64,000 nt of DNA from Streptomyces sp. NRRL F-6131 (GTDB taxonomy: Bacteria > Actinomycetota > Actinomycetes > Streptomycetales > Streptomycetaceae), in the NCBI GenBank assembly GCA_000719695.1, contig JOHN01000037.1, positions 62,001 to 126,000 of the forward strand. The letters are read 5' to 3'. Position numbers and translations under genes: made by a program. Shown here in pieces: positions 45,355 to 54,740 of this stretch; positions within the stretch are counted from its first letter, which is position 1, and every line of letters starts with the position of its first letter. Below the pieces are notes generated by a model. The model worked only from the letters and a program-made list of their open reading frames with translations. It was not told where the DNA came from and ran no database searches.

Positions 45355-45977
45355 GCCATGCCGCCGTCCACGGCAGTCTCCGCATCGAGCGCGCCGACCT
45401 TCTCCGACAGCCGTGTCACCAGATCCTCACCCTGATCGAACCGGGTCAGCCGCTGTGCCAGTCCGAGCGCTTCCACGACGGCGCCCTCACGTTCGAGCAA
45501 ATCGATCAGCCTAGGTACAGAAGTCACATGCACGAACGATCTCTCAGCGCCGGCGACGTCGAACGACACAGCCTGAGGAGCGGCCTCCATCAACTCCAAG
45601 TCGAGCAGCGCGAATACTTCAAGCAACTCCAGTCCGTCAGGGTTCGACCGGCGCGAACCCCACAGCCGACTGACCGCGTCCTGCAGAACGAAGTGGTAGT
45701 CCATCGCGGACCCTGGAACCTCCAGCGCTTCCCAGACCCGCACGGCCAACTCGGTGCCCTGCGCCTCGGCTGGAACGTGCCGACTGGCAGGTGTCGCCGA
45801 CGTGCGACCTAAGGCGGTCAGCCACATCGGTGAGCCGTACGACTCGTCCGGGCGATCATTCACTCCGGGAATCGATGCGCGAAAAACCCCCGGGCTACCA
45901 GCGAAACCCACGCCGGGAATCGCCGCCATGCGTTCAAACCACAGCCCCATGCACTCCACCGGTCTTGAGCCCTGCAT
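45351..45977 (-). CDS. Small protein heading the nuclease-helicase/TerD operon
   Basis: About 208 residues if started at ATG 45977 (AGGGGTGG eight bases upstream); ATG 45950 and 45929 are also in frame. Sequence includes PGVGFAGSPGVFRASIPGVN, MDYHFVLQDAVSRLWGSRRS, then LELLEVFALLDLELMEAAPQ and SVPRLIDLLEREGAVVEALG. The C-terminal half is helical and acidic, suited to protein-protein contact. No family recognised. It overlaps the nuclease-helicase by four bases, so the two are translated together. It may act as a specificity or regulatory subunit; this is inference from position. Confidence 0.6.
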   Translation of the reverse strand: MQGSRPVECMGLWFERMAAIPGVGFAGSPGVFRASIPGVNDRPDESYGSPMWLTALGRTSATPASRHVPAEAQGTELAVRVWEALEVPGSAMDYHFVLQDAVSRLWGSRRSNPDGLELLEVFALLDLELMEAAPQAVSFDVAGAERSFVHVTSVPRLIDLLEREGAVVEALGLAQRLTRFDQGEDLVTRLSEKVGALDAETAVDGGMA

Positions 45978-46585
45978 CGCCATCCACCCCTGTAACCGCC
46001 CAGTGTTGCAGGATGCAACCCCAGCCCACTGCGACTTCGGAACAGGCACTGGAAGCCTCAAGGGCACGTGCCTGTTCTTGCGGCTTCCGGCCTCGCCCCA
46101 GCGCTCCGGTTCCGCACGGCTGAGCCCTCGTCCGACCGTGGTGGCGGTCGGCCCGCGCCGTGGGGGAGACCGCGGGACCGGAAAGCGCGACGAGGTCGGT
46201 CAGGACATTGTTGACGGCGGGGCGGACGCCGCTGCGCCGTCCTCTGGGGGCGCGTCTACGAGGGCCGGCGCCGCAGAACCTCGTCTGAACTCGCCCGGGG
46301 AGGAAAGCCGTCCGCCTGGCATCGATGAGCTGTCGCGTTTCGTCTCCGGGCGGTGTCGACCTGCTGTAGGCGCGTTCACCCGATGGTGTGATTGGTTCAG
46401 GTGTCTGCTCGGAGCTCCACCGCGGAAGCATCGCAGGTCAGCGTCTCTTCGGAGGGCTTCGCAGATGCGACACGCCCGGAGTGCGTGCGTTGCTCGCACG
46501 CCTCACCCGTCCCGCATGATCTCTCTCGTCACTTAATGCGCTCTGTCAAGGACACTCAGTAAAGTGTGATGGAGGAGATGCGGCG
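45978..46585. other. Divergent intergenic region between two putative defence modules
   Basis: 608 bases between the minus-strand TerD operon and the plus-strand pPIWI-RE operon. It must contain both promoters. CAGTAAAGTG at 46556-46565 is a possible -10-like element just before the pPIWI-RE start; no matching -35 is convincing. I see no gene, tRNA or tandem repeat. Confidence 0.4.
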
Positions 46586-47743
46586 GTGCTCGATACTGCC
46601 TTGAGCCGGCGCAGGACGAAGATCCTGACCGCGGCTATTCGCGCGGCTCACGCGTGGACGGTCCGGCACGAGGAATCCCGTGCCTGGCGTGAAATCATGA
46701 GTATGACGGGAGTAGTCAACTCCCTGTGCCCGCAGCAGCGGGCGCTGACCCCGGCGGAGTTCGTCGACTGTCTGAGTCGGCCGATGAGTCGGCTGGCTCC
46801 GGACGTCTTCGAGAACGACCCGCTGGGGAGCCTGACCGTCCTGGAGTGGGACGAGCTCAGCGACGACGTCTGGTCCGACGGCTGCACCGCCATCATGGAA
46901 CTCCTGCACAAGGGCGACCAGGGACGTGGCTGGCTGCCGAGCTGGACCTGGACCCGGCAGGAGGCCGTGCAGAACGAGGCCTTCCTCGCGATCAAGACCG
47001 GAGCCGACGACCGCCTGTACGTGGCCCGCCGCCGATTCGTCGTCGAGCACCCGGTCGGGGGAGTGGGGGAGATCGCCGACCTGTGCGTGGAAGCTGGCAT
47101 CGACATGCCCGTCCCGTACACCCCGCTGCCTGCAGACCGCGTCCACGATGGCCGCTGGTGGTGGCCGTGCCCCGTGTGCAAATGGCCGATGCGCGTCAAC
47201 GGCTCCCAGGTCCGCTGCACCTACCAGTACCACCAGGCCCACTACAGCATCCGCACCGGCACGACCGCCGACGGCCGGCCCAGGCTGCAGCGCCGTGACC
47301 CGCGCGTACCGAGGACCCCCGCCGCACGCGAACGCCGCACTCAAGGACCGCAGCGGACCGTGTGCGTCGAGCACGCGGTCTGGCGGTTCATCGTCGTCCC
47401 CGGAGTTGAGGAACTCCGCCTCTACCTCAAATGGCACGGCAAGGAACCGCTGGAAGTCGCCCTGTGGCCCGGCCGCGACCTCTACGACGTCGAATTCACC
47501 ATCGCCTGCCTCGGCTGGTCGCTGGCGGTCGACCTCAAGGACGTGGCCAGCGCAAGCGCACTGGCCGACAAGATCAGGGACAAGCCCCTGGCCGCGAAAA
47601 CCATCGTGATCCCCGACCACCGCGGCCACGGCCAGAAGATCGAACTGCAGGACCTCCTGCCCGACTACACCGTGTGGCTCGTCGAAGACGTCAACAGGGA
47701 AGTCGCCAAGCAACTGGCACGAGCGCGGAAGAAGGCCACGTGA
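46586..47743 (+). CDS. pPIWI-RE module restriction endonuclease (RE_Y-type)
   Basis: 385 residues from GTG 46586 (GGAGG ten bases upstream). A zinc-ribbon-like segment WPCPVCKWPMRVNGSQVRCT (C195, C198, C211) lies mid-protein. The C-terminal domain is a restriction-type nuclease: YLKWHGKEPLEVALWPGRDL then YDVEFTIACLGWSLAVDLKD, with D316-x-K318 in VDLKD as the (D/E)xK motif. The order of a REase gene, a DinG-like helicase and a large PIWI-RE protein, all overlapping, is that of the pPIWI-RE conflict module defined by comparative genomics. The enzyme would be the cutting arm. It overlaps the helicase start by four bases (GTGA). Confidence 0.75.
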   Translation: MLDTALSRRRTKILTAAIRAAHAWTVRHEESRAWREIMSMTGVVNSLCPQQRALTPAEFVDCLSRPMSRLAPDVFENDPLGSLTVLEWDELSDDVWSDGCTAIMELLHKGDQGRGWLPSWTWTRQEAVQNEAFLAIKTGADDRLYVARRRFVVEHPVGGVGEIADLCVEAGIDMPVPYTPLPADRVHDGRWWWPCPVCKWPMRVNGSQVRCTYQYHQAHYSIRTGTTADGRPRLQRRDPRVPRTPAARERRTQGPQRTVCVEHAVWRFIVVPGVEELRLYLKWHGKEPLEVALWPGRDLYDVEFTIACLGWSLAVDLKDVASASALADKIRDKPLAAKTIVIPDHRGHGQKIELQDLLPDYTVWLVEDVNREVAKQLARARKKAT

Positions 47744-50700
47744 CCACCACCGCACCCCAGCAGACGAAGCGCCAGGAACACCTCCTTCCCCGACTCCTCG
47801 CCTGCGCACTCGCCTGCGCCCAGGCCCACTTCCGCGCACCCGACGCCGCGACCCTCACCGCCGCCCACTACCTGCTCACGGGAAAGTACGACGTTTGGAG
47901 CGGCTACCCCGCCCTGAAGACCGACGACCAGCGGCGCCTTGCCAGGATGCTGCGCCACCGGGACAACGACGTCGCGAACGACAGCTCCTTCCGCTCCCAC
48001 GCCGTCGAGCAGCTCGAACAGGACAAAGTGCCCGGGGTCCGGCTCCTTGACGACCGCGAACACGTCCGCTTCCACCACGGCATCGCGCCCCGCGCGTTCG
48101 CCGACCGGCTCCTCGACGAGATGGACACCATCGCGGCCGAGGGGCTGCGCCCGCAACCCATCGCCCTGGCTGGCGAACACACCAATACCCTGAACGTCCC
48201 AATGGCCCAAGGCCTCAGAGCCCCGATCCTGGCCTCCTATACCTTCGGCGACGAGCACGTCCCGGAACACCGGCCGCCCGCCCTGCCCCTCGCCACAGCA
48301 GAGGACCTGCCCGAAGCCGTCCTGGACATCTCCGAGTTCCTCAGCCTCAGCAGCCGCCTGGACGACAAGTCCCGCACCGCGTTCCGGGAACAGACCCTCA
48401 GGCCGTTCTTCGAGCGCATGCGCGACCGCAACGGTCGGCGCCTGGAAGGGAAACTCGAACTGCGGGCCGGCCCCACCCAGGTGCTGAGCGCGCCTACAGG
48501 CTCCGGCAAGAGTGTCATGATGCGAGGCACCGCCACCTGGGCGCTGGAATCGGGACTCACACTCGCCATCGTCGTCGACACCAACTCGGCCGCCCTCAAG
48601 ATCACACGACAGATCGAGGAGGACCTCGAGGCGTCCGGCGCCCTCACCAAACTCGGCCTCGAGCCCGGTGAGGCCGTCGTTCCGCTCATGTCGCCCAACA
48701 GCCTCGCCCGCGAACTGGAGCGTACGGTCCGCAACTCCAAGGACCGCGACTACGTCGACTGGGTGTTCGCCCGGATCGGATACTCCTGCCAACTGCCCGC
48801 ACTGGCAGCCGTGGACGAGGAGGTGGACACTTGGTCGCCCGGCAGCGAACCATGCCGAAACCTCGCCCCGGTGCGTCCGCCCCGGCAGGACGACTACCGC
48901 ACCATGCCGCAGCCGAAGGTGTGCCCCTTCCGTCAGGATTGCGGCAAGTTCCGGCTCACCCGCACGGCGACCACCGCCCGCATCATCGTCACCACCCACG
49001 CGAACCTCCACCAAGGGCGGATGCACATCCCCCTGGAGCTCGCCGACGGAACGGTCAGCGAACGCGTCTCGGTCGAGGAACTCATCCTGCGCCGCTGCCA
49101 GATCGTGGTGATCGACGAACTGGACGCGTTCCAGTCGACCGTCCTCGCCCACGCGGGCCGGGGCCTGACCCTCGCCTGGGGGGACCGCTCGCACGACCGG
49201 CCGCTCCTCGACATGGACGGGCAACTGGTCGCCGCGTTCCACCGCCTGCCCGGAGCACTGGAGGAACGCGCCCGGCTGAACGTCTCCGGATGCCGCAGAC
49301 TGGCCGAGACGTACTCCATGCACCTGGCCAGAGGCGACCTCGGCCGCAGCGACCACGTCCCGGACGAACCCACCGCGCGACCCAGCCGCCGCCTGCGGCG
49401 CGACGCCGGCCGCCGGTGGATCGTGCCGCAGCGGTGGGACTCCTGGCTGGCCTCGACGCTCGCCCCCCTCCTCGACAACGACCCCGCACAGATCGGGTCC
49501 ACCCCGCCGCCCGCCGGCACGAGCAGCCACACGGTCCTCCTCGAAGCGGTGTGGGGGAAGACCGACACCCACCTGCTGCCCGAACACCTCCGCGACCTCG
49601 CCACCGCCGCCCGCGCCATCGTCGGCCACCAGGACGAAGCCGGCGCCCTCGATAACGCCCGCCAGCGCCTCGACGACCTCCTGCGGACCTGGATTCCCTC
49701 AGCGAAAACCCGCCTCGACGCCATCGACCGGCTGGTCCGCCGCATGTTCCTGATCCCGCTGAGAGACATGCTCTACCGATTCGTCTACGACGCCCCCCAG
49801 CTCAAACTCGCCGGAGTGAGCGCAGCGGAAGAGATCGCCTCCGCCCTCGGTGGATACGACGCCTGGCGTGCTGTCCCGCACGGCCCGCTCGGCCGACTGG
49901 TCTTCGCCTTCACCGAGGACGTCAACACCGACGCCCCGCAGAACACCCGCCTGTCCGCCGTCGCCTTCGGCGGCGACCCCCACCGCTACATCACCGACAT
50001 TGGGCAGACCACCGCACTGGCACACGCCGGACACCGCCGCATCGTGCTCGGCCTTTCCGCCACCGCTTACCTGCCCGGCGCACACCGCCACCACGTCCAC
50101 ACCAAGCCGTCCTTCGTAGTCCCCGACGAGGGCAGCGAAGTCGTCATCGACCTCAGGGCGATCCCCGGAGAGAACACCGCCGAACTCCTGCGGATCTCCG
50201 GCCTCTCCGGGAAGAAACGACGCCAGGCCACCTATGAACTCGGCAAACGCCTCTGGAGCGAACTCAAACGCGAACTCGAGCAACTCCAGGCCACGAACCC
50301 CAAAGGCATCCAGGACACCATCCTGCTCGCCACCACCTCCTACGTCAGCTGCCACGACCTCGCCGACGGCCTGACCGACGCAGGGGCATCCCCGGGCCTC
50401 CTCGCCGTAGCCGTCCGCCCCGACCCAGATCCGAACATCGCCACGACAGTCCGCCAGCGCCACTGGACCGAGATCCCGGCAGACCAGTTGGAGGACTTCG
50501 GCGGCATGCCGCAGGCCCGCATCCTCATCGCGCCGATCCAACGGGCCGAACGCAGCCTGAACATCCTCGCCCCCGGCGAACACCGCTCCCGCATCGGATC
50601 GATCTGGCTCGCGGTGCGCCCCATGTCCATCGTCGACGAACCCGACGAACTGCTCGCCCACGTCGGCGCCCGCGCCCTCGACGACCGCAGGGCCTACCAC

Positions 50701-51084
50701 CAGCCCTGGACCGTCCTCGCCGAGGCCAAAGCCACTGCCAGCGCCTACTTCGACGAACTCCTGGCAGGGGAACGCTACTTCAAGGCACTGCCGAAACGCG
50801 CCAAGCTCGCCATCACCGCAGAACTCGTAGCCTCCATCATCCAACTGGTCGGCCGCGCCCGACGGGGAGGAACCCCAGGACGCCTGCACCTCGTAGACGC
50901 CGCGTTCGTCGACGGCAAGGGGAACTCCGACCTGCCGACCCTCCTGCGCGAGCTGCGAGCTGCATGGAGGCGCAGCGGTGAACTCGGCACCGTCGTCGCC
51001 ACCAACAAGGCATCGACCGACGGGTTCTTCACCTTCGCCGACCAACACGCCATCCACCGCGCAGACCTGGACACCGTATGCTGA
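47740..51084 (+). CDS. pPIWI-RE module helicase, DinG/XPD-like (RE_Z-type)
   Basis: 1114 residues. Helicase motifs: LSAPTGSGKSVMMRGTATW (Walker A, K257), QIVVIDELDAFQST (motif II as DELD, D459), IVLGLSATAYLPGA, and IQLVGRARRGGTPGR (motif VI). Between Walker A and motif II are four cysteines, C350, C372, C395 and C401 (in YSCQLP, EPCRN and VCPFRQDCGKF), the position of the Fe-S cluster in XPD/DinG helicases. TTHANLHQG follows, as in those helicases. A helicase of this kind could open DNA for guide-directed recognition. It overlaps the REase gene and the PIWI-RE gene (ATGCTGA), so the three proteins are made together. Confidence 0.82.
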   Translation: MTTTAPQQTKRQEHLLPRLLACALACAQAHFRAPDAATLTAAHYLLTGKYDVWSGYPALKTDDQRRLARMLRHRDNDVANDSSFRSHAVEQLEQDKVPGVRLLDDREHVRFHHGIAPRAFADRLLDEMDTIAAEGLRPQPIALAGEHTNTLNVPMAQGLRAPILASYTFGDEHVPEHRPPALPLATAEDLPEAVLDISEFLSLSSRLDDKSRTAFREQTLRPFFERMRDRNGRRLEGKLELRAGPTQVLSAPTGSGKSVMMRGTATWALESGLTLAIVVDTNSAALKITRQIEEDLEASGALTKLGLEPGEAVVPLMSPNSLARELERTVRNSKDRDYVDWVFARIGYSCQLPALAAVDEEVDTWSPGSEPCRNLAPVRPPRQDDYRTMPQPKVCPFRQDCGKFRLTRTATTARIIVTTHANLHQGRMHIPLELADGTVSERVSVEELILRRCQIVVIDELDAFQSTVLAHAGRGLTLAWGDRSHDRPLLDMDGQLVAAFHRLPGALEERARLNVSGCRRLAETYSMHLARGDLGRSDHVPDEPTARPSRRLRRDAGRRWIVPQRWDSWLASTLAPLLDNDPAQIGSTPPPAGTSSHTVLLEAVWGKTDTHLLPEHLRDLATAARAIVGHQDEAGALDNARQRLDDLLRTWIPSAKTRLDAIDRLVRRMFLIPLRDMLYRFVYDAPQLKLAGVSAAEEIASALGGYDAWRAVPHGPLGRLVFAFTEDVNTDAPQNTRLSAVAFGGDPHRYITDIGQTTALAHAGHRRIVLGLSATAYLPGAHRHHVHTKPSFVVPDEGSEVVIDLRAIPGENTAELLRISGLSGKKRRQATYELGKRLWSELKRELEQLQATNPKGIQDTILLATTSYVSCHDLADGLTDAGASPGLLAVAVRPDPDPNIATTVRQRHWTEIPADQLEDFGGMPQARILIAPIQRAERSLNILAPGEHRSRIGSIWLAVRPMSIVDEPDELLAHVGARALDDRRAYHQPWTVLAEAKATASAYFDELLAGERYFKALPKRAKLAITAELVASIIQLVGRARRGGTPGRLHLVDAAFVDGKGNSDLPTLLRELRAAWRRSGELGTVVATNKASTDGFFTFADQHAIHRADLDTVC

Positions 51085-53831
51085 CGACCCTCGCCTACAC
51101 CCTGGACCCCAAGCGCCTGGGAAAGGTCGTGCTCTACTCCCTCAGCGAGGACTTCGCCGTCGCCTGGAGCCACCTTCCCAGCTACCGCGACCACGACGGC
51201 GCCCGGCCCGTCCGCCCTGCCTACGCAGCCCTCGCCACGGCCCTGTCCGCAGTCACCAACCAGCCCGTGGTGATCATGCCGGACACGCTCGGGCAGCCCG
51301 ACGCCGAAACCGCCGTACCGACGATGCTCGCCACGACCAAGCCCATCGACCGCCGTCTGCTTCACCGCGCGGTCCGCGCTTGGGAGCGGCACATCCGCGG
51401 CGGAGACGACGCCAACACCCTCGCCCCGCTGCTCGGACAATGCGAAGAAGTCCGAAGGAACCTCGCCGACTTCATCACCGACGCTTCAACCGGTCGCCCC
51501 CTGGCCCCCCAATGGTTCTTCCGCGTCGCAGCTTGGAACCTCGCCGCGGCCCTCGCCAAGCACCGCTTCCACCTCCCCCCGCCCCCACCCCGGCTGAAGA
51601 CCTCCGTCGGCGAGGAAACAGAACCGGAGGAGGAACCTGATGCCGCTGCGTCATCAGTAACCGGCGAAGACCCCCAGCCGGACACCTCTGCATCGCCCGG
51701 GCCGCACCTGGAGTGGCTCATGGACACCAACGGCAGCCTCCTGGCCTGGAACCACGTCCTGACCAACACCGCCGGGCGCCGCCAGACCACCGGCGCCGCC
51801 ATGCACAAACTCGACTTCCGCGTCGTCACCCTGCCCGGCGAATCCCGCATCGCCGTCCACATCCTGCCCACCTCCAGCCGCCTGGCCACCCACTGGGCCA
51901 GCACCCGCACCGCCTTCGTCGCCCGAGGCAAGAGCACCGTGCTCCGCCTGCCCGTCGGCCACCGCCGTACTGAAGACGGATGGCAGCCCTACATCCGCGG
52001 CTACACCGCCCAGGTCGTCGACGCCTGCGAACTCGAAGGCATCACCCTGTGCAGCAACGCAGAACTCGCGGCCATCGGCGGCCCCGTCCGCACACTCGTC
52101 CCCGCACCCACCGACCACCCCCTCGGCAAGGGAACAGGAACCCGTTTCAATCTCGCCCTCGCCCGGCACATCAACGCCGCCCTCGGCGCCAAGTACGGCC
52201 TCGAGCAGGTCACCTACACCCGAACCGGCCACCAGGTCACCCGCACAGCCAAAGGCCCCGTCCTGCGCGAGGACCTCGATAAGGCACTCGCCGGCACCGG
52301 GCACCAGCACGTGCGCATCCTCGCTCTCTACGACCACGAATACACCCGCGACCGGATGACCGCAGCCCTCACCCCCTACGCGGACACCCCAGACGACATC
52401 GAACACTGGCAAGACGAACAGGACTGCCCTCTGACCGGAAGGGTCAGCGTCCGGCTGCGCCGGCTGCCCGCGCTCACCGCCACCACCCGCCCCGATTGGG
52501 ACCGCGAACTGGCCTTCCTCGATGACCTGCCCGCCGCAGGACTGAGCGGCGTCTGGGTCGAAACCCTCTGGAACCCCAAGAAGAAGACCACCCGCCGCGA
52601 CCAGGGCGCCGATTACGACCCCAAGCGCGACCTGCGCCGGCACTTCCACCAACGCGGCATGGTCTCCCAGTTCATCGCGCAGAAGGAGCGTCCCAAGCCC
52701 AAGGACGACACCACTGAGGACAGCCTCCACACCGACAGCACCGGCCACACCGACACCGCCGCCGACACAGGCCGCGACCAGGCAGAGCCTGCCAAGGCCT
52801 CCCGCGCGCGGCCGCGCCTGGACTACCCCGCCATCAACGGGCTGAGCGACCTCCTGCTGCGACTCGGAGCCGTCGACCGGCGCATGGCCGACGCCGTCGG
52901 CCTGGACCACCCCGCCGTCCTCGTGGGACTGCACCTGCGCCAGCAACGCAGCAGCACCCGCACGCTCGGCTCCGCCGACAAGACCCAGATGGTCGAAGTC
53001 CTCACCGCCCTGCATACACACCCCGACCCCGACGTGCCGTGGCGCCTGGAGATGTACAGCCGCCGACACCACGCATGGCTGCCCGTTCCCGATGCGGAAG
53101 CGGCCTTCGGCTCAGGACCGATCGGCATCGACGGGCACGCCCGCCACCAGGACGGCGCCCAACTCGTGCGCGAGGAGATCCGTGCCGCCCTCAGGATCCT
53201 CCCCGGCACCACCCCTGTCGTGATCTTCGTCGACGCCGAGGCCTGCCGCACGATCTGGCCGGGACTTCAGCACGCCCGCCTCGGCGAGGGCGCCCTGCCG
53301 AGCGACACCCTCCAAGAGGAGGGCCGCGTCGCTGCCACCGTCTGCGTCAACACCTCCTACAGCGAAGTCCCCACCCCCGTCGACCGCGCGGACGGCCGGC
53401 GCCGAGACCCCCACCGCCCCGCAACACCGGACGAGTGGCTGCACCAGCGCACGACCACCACCGGCGTCACCAGCTGGTACCTGGCCCAGGCCTCCCGGAC
53501 CTACAGCGGATTTGGGCAGACCTCCGTCAACGGGTCCCAGCACACGCGGTTCACTATCCCCGAGCACCAGCGCACCGCGCTCCTGGCCAAAGACTGGAGC
53601 AGCTTCACAGCCATCCAGATCACCGTCCCCGAGCCTGGACCGTACCCGGCGGAGAAACTCGCCGCTCTTGCTGCCGCCCTGTGCCACCAGTCCCTGGTCT
53701 GGGACTCCCGAACCCGCCACCCCGCCCCCCTCCACGTTGCCGGATGCGTGGATCGGAATCACGCCGAGTACCGGGGAGCCACTTTGACTGACCAGGGACC
53801 AACCGATGAGGAGAACGCTGATCAGTCATGA
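51078..53831 (+). CDS. pPIWI-RE family protein
   Basis: 917 residues. The N-terminal half has the pPIWI-RE module pattern (LAYTLDPKRLGKVVLYSLSE, then LDFRVVTLPGESRIAVHILP with TSSRLATHWASTRTAF). After a charged disordered linker (about 540-580) the PIWI/RNase H-like half follows: DGAQLVREEIRAALRILPGT, TPVVIFVDAEACRTIWPGLQ, then TSWYLAQASRTYSGFGQTSV and a C-terminal ALCHQSLVWDSRTRHPAPLH. The R..EE and D.E..R features fit the RE-type PIWI domain, which differs from classic Argonaute. Such proteins are thought to use nucleic-acid guides against invading DNA in concert with the linked helicase and nuclease. The family call rests on overall pattern plus operon context. Confidence 0.78.
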   Translation: MLTTLAYTLDPKRLGKVVLYSLSEDFAVAWSHLPSYRDHDGARPVRPAYAALATALSAVTNQPVVIMPDTLGQPDAETAVPTMLATTKPIDRRLLHRAVRAWERHIRGGDDANTLAPLLGQCEEVRRNLADFITDASTGRPLAPQWFFRVAAWNLAAALAKHRFHLPPPPPRLKTSVGEETEPEEEPDAAASSVTGEDPQPDTSASPGPHLEWLMDTNGSLLAWNHVLTNTAGRRQTTGAAMHKLDFRVVTLPGESRIAVHILPTSSRLATHWASTRTAFVARGKSTVLRLPVGHRRTEDGWQPYIRGYTAQVVDACELEGITLCSNAELAAIGGPVRTLVPAPTDHPLGKGTGTRFNLALARHINAALGAKYGLEQVTYTRTGHQVTRTAKGPVLREDLDKALAGTGHQHVRILALYDHEYTRDRMTAALTPYADTPDDIEHWQDEQDCPLTGRVSVRLRRLPALTATTRPDWDRELAFLDDLPAAGLSGVWVETLWNPKKKTTRRDQGADYDPKRDLRRHFHQRGMVSQFIAQKERPKPKDDTTEDSLHTDSTGHTDTAADTGRDQAEPAKASRARPRLDYPAINGLSDLLLRLGAVDRRMADAVGLDHPAVLVGLHLRQQRSSTRTLGSADKTQMVEVLTALHTHPDPDVPWRLEMYSRRHHAWLPVPDAEAAFGSGPIGIDGHARHQDGAQLVREEIRAALRILPGTTPVVIFVDAEACRTIWPGLQHARLGEGALPSDTLQEEGRVAATVCVNTSYSEVPTPVDRADGRRRDPHRPATPDEWLHQRTTTTGVTSWYLAQASRTYSGFGQTSVNGSQHTRFTIPEHQRTALLAKDWSSFTAIQITVPEPGPYPAEKLAALAAALCHQSLVWDSRTRHPAPLHVAGCVDRNHAEYRGATLTDQGPTDEENADQS

Positions 53832-53987
53832 ACCTGCAACTTCGGGCAGTGATCCAGTGATGGCATTCCGGTTGCCCAGCCCGCTGATCTGGATGCTCCG
53901 TCGTGGGAGTCTCACTGTGCTTTGACAGTCCGGGAGAGTCGCGGGCAAGGTCGGGCGAGCCAACTGGCGGTCGGGGCGGGTGCGGGC

Positions 53988-54482
53988 TCAGGCTGCGTCC
54001 GGAAGCGAGCTGCGCCGGGTCGGGCCGAAAACGTGGTCGAAGGCGAGGGCACGGTCGGTGGGGACGAGGAGGTAGGGCGCGCCGGAGCCGGCGGTGGTCC
54101 GCGGTCCGTGGATGCCCGTGCCGAGGGCGTCGCTGGGGGTGAGGAGGTCGAGGTTGTCGAAGGCGTAGTACAGCGGCAGCCGGGTCCAGGCGACGAGCTG
54201 GAGATGGGCGGTGACGGCGGCGTTCTCAATGGCGTGCCGACTGCTGGTCCGGCTGGTCATTCGGCTCTTGCAGTCGATCATGACGACCTGCCTGTCACGG
54301 GCCGCGATGAGGTCGGGTGTCCAACGAAGGAAGCTGTCGGTGTTGCGGAGGGCCAGGCGGACGGGTTCGCCCATGACTCCCTGGCCCCAGGGGCTGACAT
54401 CCCAGCCGCGATGGTTGAGTTCCTCGGTGACGCGTCGCTCGTGGGCGTCACCGATCGCCTTCCTGTCATGAAAGCTCGGCAT
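53988..54482 (-). CDS. PD-(D/E)XK nuclease-like protein
   Basis: 164 residues from ATG 54482. The core has FHDRKAIGDAHERRVTEELN, WDVSPWGQGV, then LRWTPDLIAARDRQVVMIDC followed by KSR. The E (helix), PD and DCK triad is the metal-binding site of the PD-(D/E)XK fold, as in phage and plasmid nucleases and Holliday-junction resolvases. The C-terminal strand-rich part (LPLYYAFDNLDLLTPSDALG) completes the fold. It is divergent from the zinc-ribbon gene at 54741. It could be an accessory restriction enzyme or a resolvase of a mobile element. Confidence 0.65.
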   Translation of the reverse strand: MPSFHDRKAIGDAHERRVTEELNHRGWDVSPWGQGVMGEPVRLALRNTDSFLRWTPDLIAARDRQVVMIDCKSRMTSRTSSRHAIENAAVTAHLQLVAWTRLPLYYAFDNLDLLTPSDALGTGIHGPRTTAGSGAPYLLVPTDRALAFDHVFGPTRRSSLPDAA

Positions 54483-54740
54483 GCTGGAAGTGTGGCGCGA
54501 GCCGACCCTGACGAAACGACAGGTGCTCCCGGCCCGCACGGGTTCGGCCAGGCCCCTTCGTTGTCCGTGGAGGTTCATGGTTGTCCATGGTTGTCCGCCG
54601 TGGTTCACGCCGTCCCACTGTGAGCCGCTGGCGGCGGCCCCAACACGACCGGATTCAGTCCATGCCCGGTCGCTTTTCGACGGGCTGATTGTGTAATCAG
54701 GGACTGACGACCTGTCAGGGGAGGGCGCCATGATGGCGGG

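Noticed and set aside
47665..49629. 654-codon minus-strand open frame
   Set aside because: Antisense to the pPIWI-RE helicase; Gly/Ala/Val/Arg-rich composition without motifs.
53832..53990. Right end of the Tn7-like element just after the pPIWI-RE operon
   Set aside because: I looked for an inverted copy of the left-end repeats and a terminal ACA followed by GGGTG; none was found here or elsewhere up to 64 kb.
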